Below are positions 34,291 to 42,356 of a stretch of 64,000 bases of DNA, piece by piece. Origin of the DNA: M55B154 sp964345775 (GTDB lineage Bacteria; Spirochaetota; UBA4802; UB4802); NCBI GenBank assembly GCA_964345775.1, contig CAYFSO010000002.1, positions 25,141 through 89,140 of the forward strand. The letters run 5' to 3'. Numbering within the stretch: position 1 is the first letter of the stretch; each line of letters opens with the position of its first letter. The notes under the pieces are model-generated. The model saw only the letters and a program-made list of their open reading frames with translations. It made no database searches and was not told the origin of the DNA. The translations under genes and the position numbers were made by a program.

Positions 34291-35787
34291 CTATATATAT
34301 TTTGGCTCCTTGTAGGAGTGCATGTCATGAACCCCGCCTTCTATCTGTGCTGACATTGATCGCATCTCAAATCGCAGTTCATTGGAGTGTAGCTTCTGGT
34401 GCAGAAGCGATACGCTACTGGTTCCTATGTCCTGAAAAGAATGTTTTAATCCCTGAAAAATGTATGGTAGATAGTCAAGCAGTGACCCCTTGTCTACAAC
34501 GGCACCCGAAACACCCTGGGCTACCTTGATCTTGGATTCCTCGGCGAAATATCTCTTTGAGCCGCCTTTTTCCATTGCCTCAATTGATGCCATGCCACGG
34601 TATCTTTTCAGGCGGATACCGTTTTCATAAAAGTATTCACCCGGGGCTTCCTCGGTACCGGCAAGCATGGATCCCATCATAACGGCAGAAGCGCCAATGG
34701 AAAGGGCCTTTGCAATATGACCGATATTGGCAACACCACCGTCTGCCACAACGGGAATATCGTGCTTTCGTGCGTAGCGGGCACAGCGGTATACAGCCGT
34801 TGCCTGTGCGCGGCCAACTGCCATGGTGGTTTGCGTAGTACATATTGATCCTGGCCCCATGCCGATCCTGAGCGAATCAGCACCCGCCTTGATGAGATTT
34901 TCACACTGTTCTTCTGAAACAACGTTGCCAGCCATTACATCAATTTCGGGATAGGACTTTTTAATATACTTGATCATTTCGATCTGGTAAATGGAATTTC
35001 CCTGGGCCGAGTCGATGACAACAAGGTTTACACCTGCCTTTGCCAGTTCATGCAGCCGTTCCCTTGATTCGTCCTTGGTAGAGATGGCAGCGCCAACCAT
35101 TAGCTGTTTTCGTGCGTCTTTTGAGGCACATGGGTATTCCCTGTTGGTGAGCAGGTCGTTCCGGCTCATAAGAGATACAAGGTGCCCGTTTTCGTTTATG
35201 ATCGGCAGTTTTCCTTTCTTCGAATTTTTTAATATATCATTTGCTTCGAAAAGTGTAACACCCTCGTGGGCCGTGAGAAGGTCGGTTGTCATAACCTCCC
35301 GTATCTGTTTGGACCTGTCATGCTCAAAATCAATGTCCCGGTTGGTAACGATACCGATCAGCTTTGAATAGAGATTCCCATCCTCGGTAATTGGAATACC
35401 AGAAAAACCATACTCATCTTTTATCCTGTCTATGTCCTGTATGGTATGCTGGGGTGAAAGAACAACAGGGTCCATGATGAAACCATTCTCATAACGTTTT
35501 ACCTTTCGAACCTCGTCCACCTGTTCGTCGATGGAGTTGTTATAATGGATAATTCCGATACCACCAAGAAGCGAAAGAGTAATGGCCATCCTTGATTCTG
35601 TTACCGTGTCCATGGGACTTGAAATAACGGGCCGTTTGACAATTATATTACGGGATACCCGTGACTCAAGATCAACCTCTTCTGGATTGAAGTCAATAAA
35701 CCCCGGTAAAATTATGAAATCGTTGTACGCGATACCATGTACTGTATCGAAGAGTTCCTGTGCGCTGAATCCGTCTTTTTTTGTCAT
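34291..35787 (-). CDS. guaB: Inosine-5'-monophosphate dehydrogenase (eukaryote-like type)
   Basis: A 498-residue IMPDH, which oxidises IMP to XMP, the committed step to GMP. The catalytic Cys lies in GSICTTQ, the IMP site in ADGGVANIGHI, and two CBS domains lie between about residues 105 and 225. The sequence is of the eukaryotic rather than the usual bacterial clade: SSPMDTVTESRMAI, SKKGKLPIINENG, ASKDARKQLMVGAA, and the C-terminal EGGVHDMHSYKEPKYI match the animal enzyme's layout closely. The ATG at 35787 has ACAGGAG upstream. A likely promoter is at 35811-35839 (minus). Confidence 0.93.
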   Translation of the reverse strand: MTKKDGFSAQELFDTVHGIAYNDFIILPGFIDFNPEEVDLESRVSRNIIVKRPVISSPMDTVTESRMAITLSLLGGIGIIHYNNSIDEQVDEVRKVKRYENGFIMDPVVLSPQHTIQDIDRIKDEYGFSGIPITEDGNLYSKLIGIVTNRDIDFEHDRSKQIREVMTTDLLTAHEGVTLFEANDILKNSKKGKLPIINENGHLVSLMSRNDLLTNREYPCASKDARKQLMVGAAISTKDESRERLHELAKAGVNLVVIDSAQGNSIYQIEMIKYIKKSYPEIDVMAGNVVSEEQCENLIKAGADSLRIGMGPGSICTTQTTMAVGRAQATAVYRCARYARKHDIPVVADGGVANIGHIAKALSIGASAVMMGSMLAGTEEAPGEYFYENGIRLKRYRGMASIEAMEKGGSKRYFAEESKIKVAQGVSGAVVDKGSLLDYLPYIFQGLKHSFQDIGTSSVSLLHQKLHSNELRFEMRSMSAQIEGGVHDMHSYKEPKYI

Positions 35788-35810
35788 TGTTTGCTCCTGT
35801 TGATAGAATA

Positions 35811-35839
35811 ATAGCAATTGGGGAGTGCATCTTTGTCAA
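35811..35839 (-). promoter_or_regulatory. Likely guaB promoter
   Basis: On the minus strand, a perfect TTGACA (35839-35834) is followed 17 bases on by TGCTAT, with an alternative TATTAT at a 20-base spacing. The guaB start codon is about 24 bases from the -10. Confidence 0.42.
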
Positions 35840-36034
35840 GCAATTACAAGATTGTCTCACGATTTTATATAAATGTAGCTGTTTATTGGCATCTTTCAAC
35901 AAGAATTTTCATTAATATGAGCTGAGAAATTCATAATGGCACAGGTAATTTTACTTGCCATGTACATATTGAAAATGTCAATATAGATGAAGTGTTATTC
36001 AACAGGGAATGCGTATTTGAGCAGGAGGGGCAAC

Positions 36035-36394
36035 ATGAAAACCTGTAAGCGATGTGGCCAGTGCTGCCAGGATGTAAGGCTTGCAGAGCCTCCTGATCTC
36101 CTTGAAAAGGCATACCGTTACTGGCGAAAATCCAAAGAGATCGATCCTTCTTTTTCAGAGATATACCTGATCTATCCAATGCTTGTATTCAAGTACGAGG
36201 ACCAGTCAGAGGATCTTCCATACCATTATTCGTGTAAACATTTCTTAATGGATATTGATGGCAAACCGGGGTGTTCAATTTATGAAATACGTCCGCGAAT
36301 GTGCAGGGATTTTCCCTATTACGATGAGGTGGAACACCTGAACAGGGATGAACCCCTGAGTCCATACAGTGGTTGTGGCTATAACGAGGGTTAG
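36035..36394 (+). CDS. YkgJ-family cysteine-cluster protein
   Basis: A 119-residue member of the YkgJ/UPF0153 family. The signature CKRCGQCCQD near the N-terminus (CxxCxxCC) plus HYSCKHF, PGCSIYE and RMCRDFP give eight or more Cys, suited to bind zinc or an Fe-S cluster. The family has been linked to maturation or handling of metalloproteins but no activity is firm. ATG at 36035 has AGGAGGGG upstream. Its stop codon is followed without a gap by the ATG of the AraC membrane regulator, so the two are co-translated. They sit directly before the hydrogenase operon. Confidence 0.82.
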   Translation: MKTCKRCGQCCQDVRLAEPPDLLEKAYRYWRKSKEIDPSFSEIYLIYPMLVFKYEDQSEDLPYHYSCKHFLMDIDGKPGCSIYEIRPRMCRDFPYYDEVEHLNRDEPLSPYSGCGYNEG

Positions 36395-37492
36395 ATGATG
36401 GAAGTGGTGATAACTGGAGCCGCCTTTTTCGGCAGCATGCTGTCATTCCTTATCGCGATGGGTCAGTTGGTGGTTACCTACAGGAGACTGGAGAATATTA
36501 ACCTGGCCTTCCTTTTTACCTGTGTGGGGATCGTTCTTGTGCAGTACGGTTTTATGCTGAATAATACTGTTTCTCAAGTACCCGGGCTTGTATCGTTTCA
36601 CCTGACCATTCTTTACCTCCTTGGACCGTTATTGTATTATGCCTATTACCTGGTTATGCGATTCGAGGATGTTCTGCCCCTTTCCAAGCTACTGTACATG
36701 ATGCCGGCTGTTTTTGCGCTGATTCTGGATCTATGGTTCTTAGGCAAACCTGTATTGTACCGCGAAATGATCATAGGTGAAATGTTCAGAAACGATGTTT
36801 CAGATATGGTGATGATCATTCGTGTTCTGATACTGGGGGCAGCTGTGCAGGCTGCATTGTACCTGGGGTTACTCTTAAAGAATATACTCATCTTCTGGAG
36901 ATTCAGGGATTATTCTGCCATAACCACCATAACGCTGATTTATATTGTAATATCAACGGTATCTCTTTTGCTCATAGCTGCAGCATTCATGTTCGGCTCG
37001 TTGGTCGTGTTACAGGTAAGCGTGGTATTCATTACCCTGCTTTTGATGGGTACGTACCTTGTGGGTCAGAGACACCCTGAATTTCTCCAGGTGCTTATCA
37101 AGGAGGCCAGGAAAAAGAGGTATGAAAGATCACTTTTAAATGGCTATGCCACTGATGAGTTGTGCTCACGTTTGCAGCACCTGATGGATGCCGAAAAGGT
37201 GTACGCCTGCGAAGATATAACATTGAAACAGCTTGCAGAGGAACTGGAACTTACCTCGCATCAATTGTCACAGCTGCTAAATGAAAATTTGAACATGAAC
37301 TTTAATACCTTCGTCAACCAGTTCAGGATCCGTGATGCGAAACGCATGCTGGTTGAAGAACCGCAAAGATCCGTGTTGTCAATTGCTTACGCGGTAGGGT
37401 TCAATTCCAAGTCTTCCTTTTACGATGCGTTCTCTCGATTCACCGGAAAAACGCCACAAAAGTACAGAAGGGACAATCTAACCGGTAGGTAA
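36395..37492 (+). CDS. Membrane-anchored AraC-type regulator
   Basis: A 365-residue regulator with six to seven N-terminal membrane segments (for example ILYLLGPLLYYAYYLV and VRVLILGAAVQAALYLGLLL-like stretches) and a C-terminal AraC/XylS DNA-binding domain (about 250-365): LAEELELTSHQLSQLLNE for the first helix-turn-helix and SIAYAVGFNSKSSFYDAFSR, then FTGKTPQKYRR, for the second. Such proteins bind DNA from the membrane and often read a membrane-borne signal. It begins right at the stop of the YkgJ gene and lies 206 bases upstream of the hydrogenase operon, a candidate target. Confidence 0.85.
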   Translation: MMEVVITGAAFFGSMLSFLIAMGQLVVTYRRLENINLAFLFTCVGIVLVQYGFMLNNTVSQVPGLVSFHLTILYLLGPLLYYAYYLVMRFEDVLPLSKLLYMMPAVFALILDLWFLGKPVLYREMIIGEMFRNDVSDMVMIIRVLILGAAVQAALYLGLLLKNILIFWRFRDYSAITTITLIYIVISTVSLLLIAAAFMFGSLVVLQVSVVFITLLLMGTYLVGQRHPEFLQVLIKEARKKRYERSLLNGYATDELCSRLQHLMDAEKVYACEDITLKQLAEELELTSHQLSQLLNENLNMNFNTFVNQFRIRDAKRMLVEEPQRSVLSIAYAVGFNSKSSFYDAFSRFTGKTPQKYRRDNLTGR

Positions 37493-37598
37493 TTATAAAT
37501 CTGGTCGAAGAGTGCCTGTGCGCGTGGTAAAAAATATATATAATGACATTGTGCAAAAACCATGTAGTTATTTAAAGACACCTTTTTTTGTGTATTAA

Positions 37599-37626
37599 TT
37601 GAAAAATGGGGCACAATATATATATA
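37599..37626 (+). promoter_or_regulatory. Candidate promoter of the hydrogenase operon
   Basis: TTGAAA (37599-37604) and TATATA (37621-37626) are 16 bases apart within an AT-rich 206-base gap. The mbhA start at 37699 has TGGAGGA upstream, so a leader of about 65 bases is expected. Other AT-rich hexamers nearby reduce confidence. Confidence 0.35.
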
Positions 37627-37698
37627 CGTATTAAAGGTTTTAATCATTAACGCTGCTGTTGCATGGTTTTGCTGTAAGAACTTCCTGGAGGATACCAT

Positions 37699-38214
37699 AT
37701 GGGAATTCTTTTTTACGCATTGATCAGCCTGATCTCTTACCTGGTATTGACTGCCGGTTCAGGGGATGTTTTTATGCTTTGGTCCATCGAAGAACTGGTT
37801 GCAGGTGTGGTAATCAGCATGTTCCTGGGGTTTGTCTGTCACAACATAATTCCCAGACCCGTGAACGTCCAGGCATTTAATCCTCTCAGGTGGATCCTGG
37901 TCCTTCTGTATGTTGTCGGGCCATTCTTTATGATGCTGATTGTTGCGAATGTTGAAGTAATTTACAGGGTACTTTCCGGAAAGATCAATCCTGCCATCGT
38001 GAAAGTTGAAACCGGGCTGAAAAGTGAAACCGGTGCCTATATACTTTCTAACTCCATCACCCTTTCTCCAGGTACGCTCACCATAGAGTTGGAGCCTGAT
38101 ACACACGTATTATACATTCACTGCCTTAACTGGAAAAAGGAAAAAGGTGAAAAGGCGGAGCCCGGGGACGTATCAGGTATATTGCATTTTTTCATTAAGA
38201 AGATTTTCGGGTAA
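37699..38214 (+). CDS. mbhA: Membrane-bound hydrogenase subunit A (MnhE-like)
   Basis: A 171-residue protein like MrpE/MnhE: two membrane helices at the N-terminus (GILFYALISLISYLVLT, then ELVAGVVISMFLGFV), then ILVLLYVVGPFFMMLIVANV, and the soluble NSITLSPGTLTIELEPDTHV block, which is the family's hallmark. In Mrp antiporters and in Mbh it is part of the Na+/H+ translocation module. A strong site (TGGAGGA) precedes its ATG. It starts the operon. Confidence 0.9.
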   Translation: MGILFYALISLISYLVLTAGSGDVFMLWSIEELVAGVVISMFLGFVCHNIIPRPVNVQAFNPLRWILVLLYVVGPFFMMLIVANVEVIYRVLSGKINPAIVKVETGLKSETGAYILSNSITLSPGTLTIELEPDTHVLYIHCLNWKKEKGEKAEPGDVSGILHFFIKKIFG

Positions 38215-38229
38215 AAGGGGAGATATTTC

Positions 38230-38490
38230 ATGGAAACCATGCTTATAGTATCGGTACTTCTGTTAAGCATATACATACTACTGATCGTGATTCGAATTGC
38301 CTTCAGTCATAATGTACCGGAAAGGATCGTTGCCCTTGACACCATCAACACCATGATCATAACCATGATGGTTGTACTTGGAGCGGTAGAGCGGAAGGCT
38401 CTTTATATCGATATTGGCATTGTATATGGTATTATTTCATTTATTGGCACGCTTTATATTGCCAGATACCTGATTGATGTGGGGAAATAA
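38230..38490 (+). CDS. mbhB: Membrane-bound hydrogenase subunit B (MnhF-like)
   Basis: An 86-residue three-helix membrane protein like MrpF/MnhF: helix I METMLIVSVLLLSIYILLIV, the VPERIVALDTINTMIITMMV segment with the family's conserved Arg and Asp, and a C-terminal helix. It is part of the ion-translocation module. Its last base overlaps the next gene's ATG (38490). Confidence 0.9.
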   Translation: METMLIVSVLLLSIYILLIVIRIAFSHNVPERIVALDTINTMIITMMVVLGAVERKALYIDIGIVYGIISFIGTLYIARYLIDVGK

Positions 38491-38843
38491 TGGATACAGC
38501 TATTTATATTCTGCTTGGAATAGGATTGTTCGTGAACGCCATGAGTATCGTGGGAATTCTGCGATTTCCTGATATGTATACCAGGCTGCATGCTGCAACC
38601 AAGACAACAACCTTTGGCAGTATTTTCATGGTGATCGCGGTGATCCTTCACAGCATAATACTGTCAGATGCTGCCAGTACCGTTATTATAATACACTCTG
38701 CCGTAGCCCTCCTGGTTGTCATTTTCACCAACCCCATCAGTGCGCATGCCATAGCCCGCGCGGCCCTGATTGAAGGCATAAAGCCTGCTGGCGCACAGAT
38801 CAACGAGTTTGACGAGAAAAAGAAGAGGGAGGCAAAAGGATGA
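38490..38843 (+). CDS. mbhC: Membrane-bound hydrogenase subunit C (MnhG-like)
   Basis: A 117-residue three-helix protein like MrpG/MnhG, with the family pattern GILRFPDMYTRLHAATKT followed by two hydrophobic helices (TVIIIHSAVALLVVIFTNPI). ATG starts at the final base of mbhB; it overlaps mbhD by 4 bases. Confidence 0.9.
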   Translation: MDTAIYILLGIGLFVNAMSIVGILRFPDMYTRLHAATKTTTFGSIFMVIAVILHSIILSDAASTVIIIHSAVALLVVIFTNPISAHAIARAALIEGIKPAGAQINEFDEKKKREAKG

Positions 38844-39085
38844 TCTCATCGGTAATATTTATCATGTTGTCAATAGTTATGATTGTTACAGCCGTTCTCA
38901 GCCTTTACTTTCGCGACCTCCTTGCAAGCGTGGTGAGTTTCTCGGTTATGTCGCTGGTGTTGACGGTAATGTTCTTTCACCTTGACGCTCCCGATGTTGC
39001 AATCGCCGAGGCTGGAATCGGTGCTGCGCTGACAGTGTGTGTGTTTGTGATCGCAATAAAGATGACCAGGAGAAGAGAAGAATGA
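38840..39085 (+). CDS. mbhD: Membrane-bound hydrogenase subunit D (DUF4040)
   Basis: An 81-residue protein of the DUF4040 type, equal to MbhD and to the C-terminal part of MrpA. It has two to three helices and the conserved HLDAPDVAIAEAGIGAALTV block. Overlaps mbhC and the mbhE-F fusion gene by 4 bases each, so it is translationally coupled. Confidence 0.86.
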   Translation: MISSVIFIMLSIVMIVTAVLSLYFRDLLASVVSFSVMSLVLTVMFFHLDAPDVAIAEAGIGAALTVCVFVIAIKMTRRREE

Positions 39086-39912
39086 GACTGGCAAGTTTTT
39101 TATCACTGGTATTGATAGCCGGGTTCCTGTTTGTGGGCATACTCAGGCTGCACCCGGTTGGTGAGCCGCTGGGTAATCCCCGTGTTTTTGAAGACAGGAG
39201 CAGCCAAATTACAGACATCAAGAATGTTGATACCATGGATGATTATTACCTCAGGAACGGGCAGACCGAAACAGGCTCCAACAACCTTGTTGCAAGTGTT
39301 GTCTTTGATTACCGCAGCTTTGATACGCTTGGTGAAGCGACCGTGCTTTTTATCGTTGTTTCAAGCATATCCATGCTTCTGTTTACCCTCGTTAAGCGAA
39401 GGGGTACAGAAACAAGCGGTGTTAGCCGGATGAGAGAATTCCCGGATGGTGTGTCACGCGTTATCACCTTCAGTTCTTTTCTTCTGTATATCTTGATTGT
39501 TACATTTGGTATATACCTGGTTGTGCATGGTCACATTTCTCCTGGAGGGGGATTCCAGGGTGGTGCTGTCATGGCTTCGGCCACTGCGCTGCTCTTAATA
39601 AGCTCACTTATAACCAGGAACGTGCAGAAAACCAAAAAGGTATTCTCATTTTTTGAGTCATTCGGGCTTACACTGTTTATCGGCATCGGTTTTGCAGGGA
39701 TCGGGGTATCTTTTCTTTTCAATTTCCTGGCAAATGTTGACCCCACATTTTTTGGTAGAACGATCGGGTTTGGCCCAAACCCTGGCTATCTCGTGTCCGG
39801 CGGCACCCTGCCCCTGTTGTCCCTGGCAATTGGTATGGAGGTGTTTTTCGGCCTGAGTATCATACTGGTTACCATGTATCACGCTGCAAAAGACGAAAAG
39901 GCTGGAGAATGA
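39082..39912 (+). CDS. MbhE-MbhF fusion (MbhE plus MnhB-like domain)
   Basis: A 276-residue protein that joins two subunits usually encoded separately. The N-terminal ~110 residues match MbhE (RLASFLSLVLIAGFLFVGIL, then the periplasmic NLVASVVFDYRSFDTLGEAT block, a known MbhE/MrpA-tail motif). From about residue 115 comes MbhF, a MnhB-like unit (GHISPGGGFQGGAVMASATA, with PGxxL-type helix and GGGFQGG). In the best known Mbh, MbhE and MbhF are separate genes; here no stop lies between them. The start at 39082 (MRLASFL) overlaps mbhD by 4 bases; an upstream frame is noise. Confidence 0.85.
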   Translation: MRLASFLSLVLIAGFLFVGILRLHPVGEPLGNPRVFEDRSSQITDIKNVDTMDDYYLRNGQTETGSNNLVASVVFDYRSFDTLGEATVLFIVVSSISMLLFTLVKRRGTETSGVSRMREFPDGVSRVITFSSFLLYILIVTFGIYLVVHGHISPGGGFQGGAVMASATALLLISSLITRNVQKTKKVFSFFESFGLTLFIGIGFAGIGVSFLFNFLANVDPTFFGRTIGFGPNPGYLVSGGTLPLLSLAIGMEVFFGLSIILVTMYHAAKDEKAGE

Positions 39913-39915
39913 ACT

Positions 39916-40275
39916 ATGTCGGATTTCTTTCTATACGTGACGGTTGTGCTGCTGATCTTTTTCGGACTGGTGGCCATTCTCTACAAGAGAAACCTTATCA
40001 AGTTAGTTATTGCCCTGAACGTTATACAGGCAGGGGTAAACCTGCTTTTCATAACCCTTGCCTACAGGCCTGATGGGACTGCACCGATTTTTACCCTTGC
40101 CCCGGCGGTAGAGGAATTGAAGATGGTACTGCCAACGCCACAGGCACTCATCCTGACCAATATTGTTATAGGGTTTGGAACCACCGCCCTTATGCTGACA
40201 CTGGCCATCCTGACCTATCAGAATAATCGTACACTGGATATACGCAAGTTAAGAGGTGTAGAGAACAATGACTGA
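39916..40275 (+). CDS. mbhG: Membrane-bound hydrogenase subunit G (MnhC/NuoK-like)
   Basis: A 119-residue three-helix protein like MrpC/MnhC and NuoK. Helix I (FLYVTVVLLIFFGLVAILYK), then the family pattern NLIKLVIALNVIQAGVNLLF with the conserved polar residue near the helix centre, then a third helix (ILTNIVIGFGTTALMLTLAI). Overlaps the start of mbhH by 8 bases. Confidence 0.9.
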   Translation: MSDFFLYVTVVLLIFFGLVAILYKRNLIKLVIALNVIQAGVNLLFITLAYRPDGTAPIFTLAPAVEELKMVLPTPQALILTNIVIGFGTTALMLTLAILTYQNNRTLDIRKLRGVENND

Positions 40276-41590
40276 TCATATCCCGGTATTAATAATAGCC
40301 CTGCCGCTTCTAACCGCTTTTATGCTGCCTATTGCGGGCATGATAAGTACACGCCTTCGAAATATACTGGTATTTCTGGTCATCGTGGCGGTTAACCTGA
40401 TGCTTCTTTCTCTTGTGCAGCGGGTTTCCATGGGGGGAGAGGTGCTCCATTACGTTGTTGGCGCGGCGAACCCCCAGCAGGTAATAATGGAGGGGCTTGA
40501 TTTTCCAATACGGATTGTCCTGAAAATAGACGGGTTTTCTCTTTTCATGGCACTGATTTCAGGGGTCATTACCCTGGTTGTTTTCCTGTTCTCATGGAGT
40601 TATATACAGGAAGGGGAGCGCAAAAATTATTACCTGCTGCTGATGCTGCTGATCCTTGTGGGAATGCTGGGTATCGAGTTTACCAATGACCTTTTTAATC
40701 TTTTTGTTTTCCTGGAAGTTTTATCAATTTCGTCCGCGGCCCTGGTGGCTTATCGAACCGAGCGCAAGCATCCGCCGTATGCAGGATTCAAGTACATGCT
40801 GGTCAGTGCCATAGCTACAAGTTTCCTGCTGATGGGTATCGCCCTCTGCTATGCCCAGTACGGCTCGTTTAACATGGATTACATCCATGGCATGATGCAA
40901 TACAGCATGCTGGATAAGATGGCAATGGTCTTCATGCTGGTTCCACTTGCCATGAAGGCCGGGGCCATACCAATGCACATGTGGGTACCCGATACCTATT
41001 CGGAGGCACCGGCACCAATCAGTGCCATGTTGAAAACTGCCAGCATGGCAAGCCTGTATGCTCTATTCAGGCTGTCTTTGTCCCTGTTCGGTAACCCCCT
41101 TGAAGGCCCCGGGATGAACTATCATACACTTGGGTGGTTTGTCATCGTCCTCGGGGTGTTGTCAATGTTCATAGGGGTAACCATGGCACTTGTGCAGCAC
41201 GACGTGAAGCGCCTGATGGCATTTCACGCGGTGTCCCAGACAGGATACATGCTGCTTGGTGTTGGCGTGGGTATCGCGGTACATGCAAACGCCGACGATG
41301 GCAGTGCCTTCAACCTTTTTGGAAAGGTGGCCATGATGGGCGGGATCTTTCACATGATGAACCATGCCTTTTACAAGGGACTACTGTTCCTTACCTCGGG
41401 AGTGATGGTACGGAGGTTCGGGACCCGTGGGTATCGCGGTACATGCAAACGCCGACGATGGCAGTGCCTTCAACCTTTTTGGAAAGGTGGCCATGATGGG
41501 CGGGATCTTTCACATGATGAACCATGCCTTTTACAAGGGACTACTGTTCCTTACCTCGGGAGTGATGGTACGGAGGTTCGGGACCCGTGA
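40268..41590 (+). CDS. mbhH: Hydrogenase antiporter subunit H (MnhD/NuoN-like), N-terminal part, frame broken
   Basis: This is the main part of the NuoN/MnhD-type antiporter subunit. It carries the family blocks: the WSYIQEGERKNYYLLLMLLI helix, the LFNLFVFLEVLSISSAAL glutamate helix, then AIPMHMWVPDTYSEAPAPIS with its Lys/His, and SMFIGVTMALVQHDVKRLMA with the second conserved Lys. After residue 386 the frame runs into the second copy of a 160-bp repeat and ends with about 54 nonsense residues (GYRGTCKRRRWQ onward). With one copy removed the frame continues to 41984 and gives a 518-residue subunit. Either the repeat is an assembly error or the gene is mutated. Confidence 0.85.
   Translation: MTDHIPVLIIALPLLTAFMLPIAGMISTRLRNILVFLVIVAVNLMLLSLVQRVSMGGEVLHYVVGAANPQQVIMEGLDFPIRIVLKIDGFSLFMALISGVITLVVFLFSWSYIQEGERKNYYLLLMLLILVGMLGIEFTNDLFNLFVFLEVLSISSAALVAYRTERKHPPYAGFKYMLVSAIATSFLLMGIALCYAQYGSFNMDYIHGMMQYSMLDKMAMVFMLVPLAMKAGAIPMHMWVPDTYSEAPAPISAMLKTASMASLYALFRLSLSLFGNPLEGPGMNYHTLGWFVIVLGVLSMFIGVTMALVQHDVKRLMAFHAVSQTGYMLLGVGVGIAVHANADDGSAFNLFGKVAMMGGIFHMMNHAFYKGLLFLTSGVMVRRFGTRGYRGTCKRRRWQCLQPFWKGGHDGRDLSHDEPCLLQGTTVPYLGSDGTEVRDP
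41266..41585 (+). repeat. Perfect 160-bp tandem duplication within mbhH
   Basis: Bases 41266-41425 and 41426-41585 are identical over all 160 positions. CGTG marks each boundary (41266, 41426, 41586), i.e. 4-bp microhomology. 160 is not a multiple of three, so the copy causes a frameshift. Confidence 0.97.
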
Positions 41591-41984
41591 CCTGAACAGG
41601 ATGATGGGGATGGCCCACCGGGATACGTTTACGACGATTGCATTTATCATCGGGGCCCTGGCCATTGCGGGTATTCCTCCTTTCAATGGGTTTTCATCGA
41701 AAATACTTCTTTATGAATCCGTGTATCGTTTCAGCCCCGTATTGTCAATTATCGCCATTTTTGTTTCGGTGCTGACACTGGCCTCATTCGTAAAAGTGTT
41801 TTACAGCGCCTTCCTGGGGCCCGAGAGAAAGGACATGATCGTTGATGAAACCCCGGTTTCACCCGGTATGACGCTGGGGATGGGAATACTGTGCGTGCTG
41901 GTAGTTGGGTTCGGGCTGTTCCCGGACCTGGTTGTGGGGATTATCGTAGAACCGGCTGTCAATAGCCTGGTAACAATACTGTGA
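41427..41984 (+). CDS. mbhH: Hydrogenase antiporter subunit H, C-terminal part
   Basis: This 185-residue frame starts at a GTG inside the second repeat copy and holds the real C-terminus of the NuoN/MnhD-like subunit: HMMNHAFYKGLLFLTSGVMV, then IIGALAIAGIPPFNGFSSKI, and several further helices (LSIIAIFVSVLTLASFVKVF). It is not an independent gene; joined to the upstream part by removing one repeat unit, it gives one continuous subunit. In the sequence as given the cell could not make full-length MbhH. Confidence 0.85.
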   Translation: MGIAVHANADDGSAFNLFGKVAMMGGIFHMMNHAFYKGLLFLTSGVMVRRFGTRDLNRMMGMAHRDTFTTIAFIIGALAIAGIPPFNGFSSKILLYESVYRFSPVLSIIAIFVSVLTLASFVKVFYSAFLGPERKDMIVDETPVSPGMTLGMGILCVLVVGFGLFPDLVVGIIVEPAVNSLVTIL

Positions 41985-42002
41985 CAGGGGTGATGTGCTA
42001 AA

Positions 42003-42356
42003 ATGTTTACAGTGGAAAAGATATTTACTCAAAACACCGGGATAATCTGGTATCCCCTCCTGCTGATAGCAATATTCCTGCTGCTTGTGTTTATTCTGTG
42101 GGTATGGGGTCGGTATTATTTCAGGAATGATTACAATGAAAAAACAGCACAGGTAAAACCCTTTAACTCGGGAAACCTTGAGGAAATAGATTACTCAATC
42201 AGGTCGGGGAACCTTTACTGGGGCTTCAAGAAGGCACTTGACGGTTTTTATAACTGTATGGAATCACTGCATACCGGCGACCTGAATGATTACATGGTCT
42301 GGCTGTTCCTTTCCATCGGTGTAGTGCTTCTCCTGGTCAGTGGAGGATTATTATGA
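42003..42356 (+). CDS. mbhI: Membrane-bound hydrogenase subunit I (NuoL C-terminal-like)
   Basis: A 117-residue membrane protein with an N-terminal hydrophobic helix (PLLLIAIFLLLVFILWVWGR), an amphipathic central part (IRSGNLYWGFKKALDGFYNC) and a last helix (YMVWLFLSIGVVLLLVSGGL). The segment LHTGDLNDYMVWLFLSI is typical of the C-terminal end of NuoL/EchA-type proteins; MbhI provides this lateral-helix anchor as a separate chain and links antiporter to hydrogenase modules. Its stop overlaps the start of mbhJ by 4 bases. Confidence 0.75.
   Translation: MFTVEKIFTQNTGIIWYPLLLIAIFLLLVFILWVWGRYYFRNDYNEKTAQVKPFNSGNLEEIDYSIRSGNLYWGFKKALDGFYNCMESLHTGDLNDYMVWLFLSIGVVLLLVSGGLL

Noticed and set aside
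41134..41496. Plus-strand frame of 120 codons over the mbhH repeat.
   Set aside because: It is a different reading frame of the antiporter gene and of the duplicated segment, and its residues do not match any subunit.
41266..41585. CRISPR-like or mobile-element repeat.
   Set aside because: There are only two adjacent, perfect copies of coding sequence with no spacers, no terminal repeats and no transposase.
37699..41984. A stand-alone Mrp Na+/H+ antiporter operon.
   Set aside because: The genes run on without a gap into the hydrogenase small and large subunits, mrpA is only present as the small MbhD/MbhE pieces, and the order is that of Mbh.
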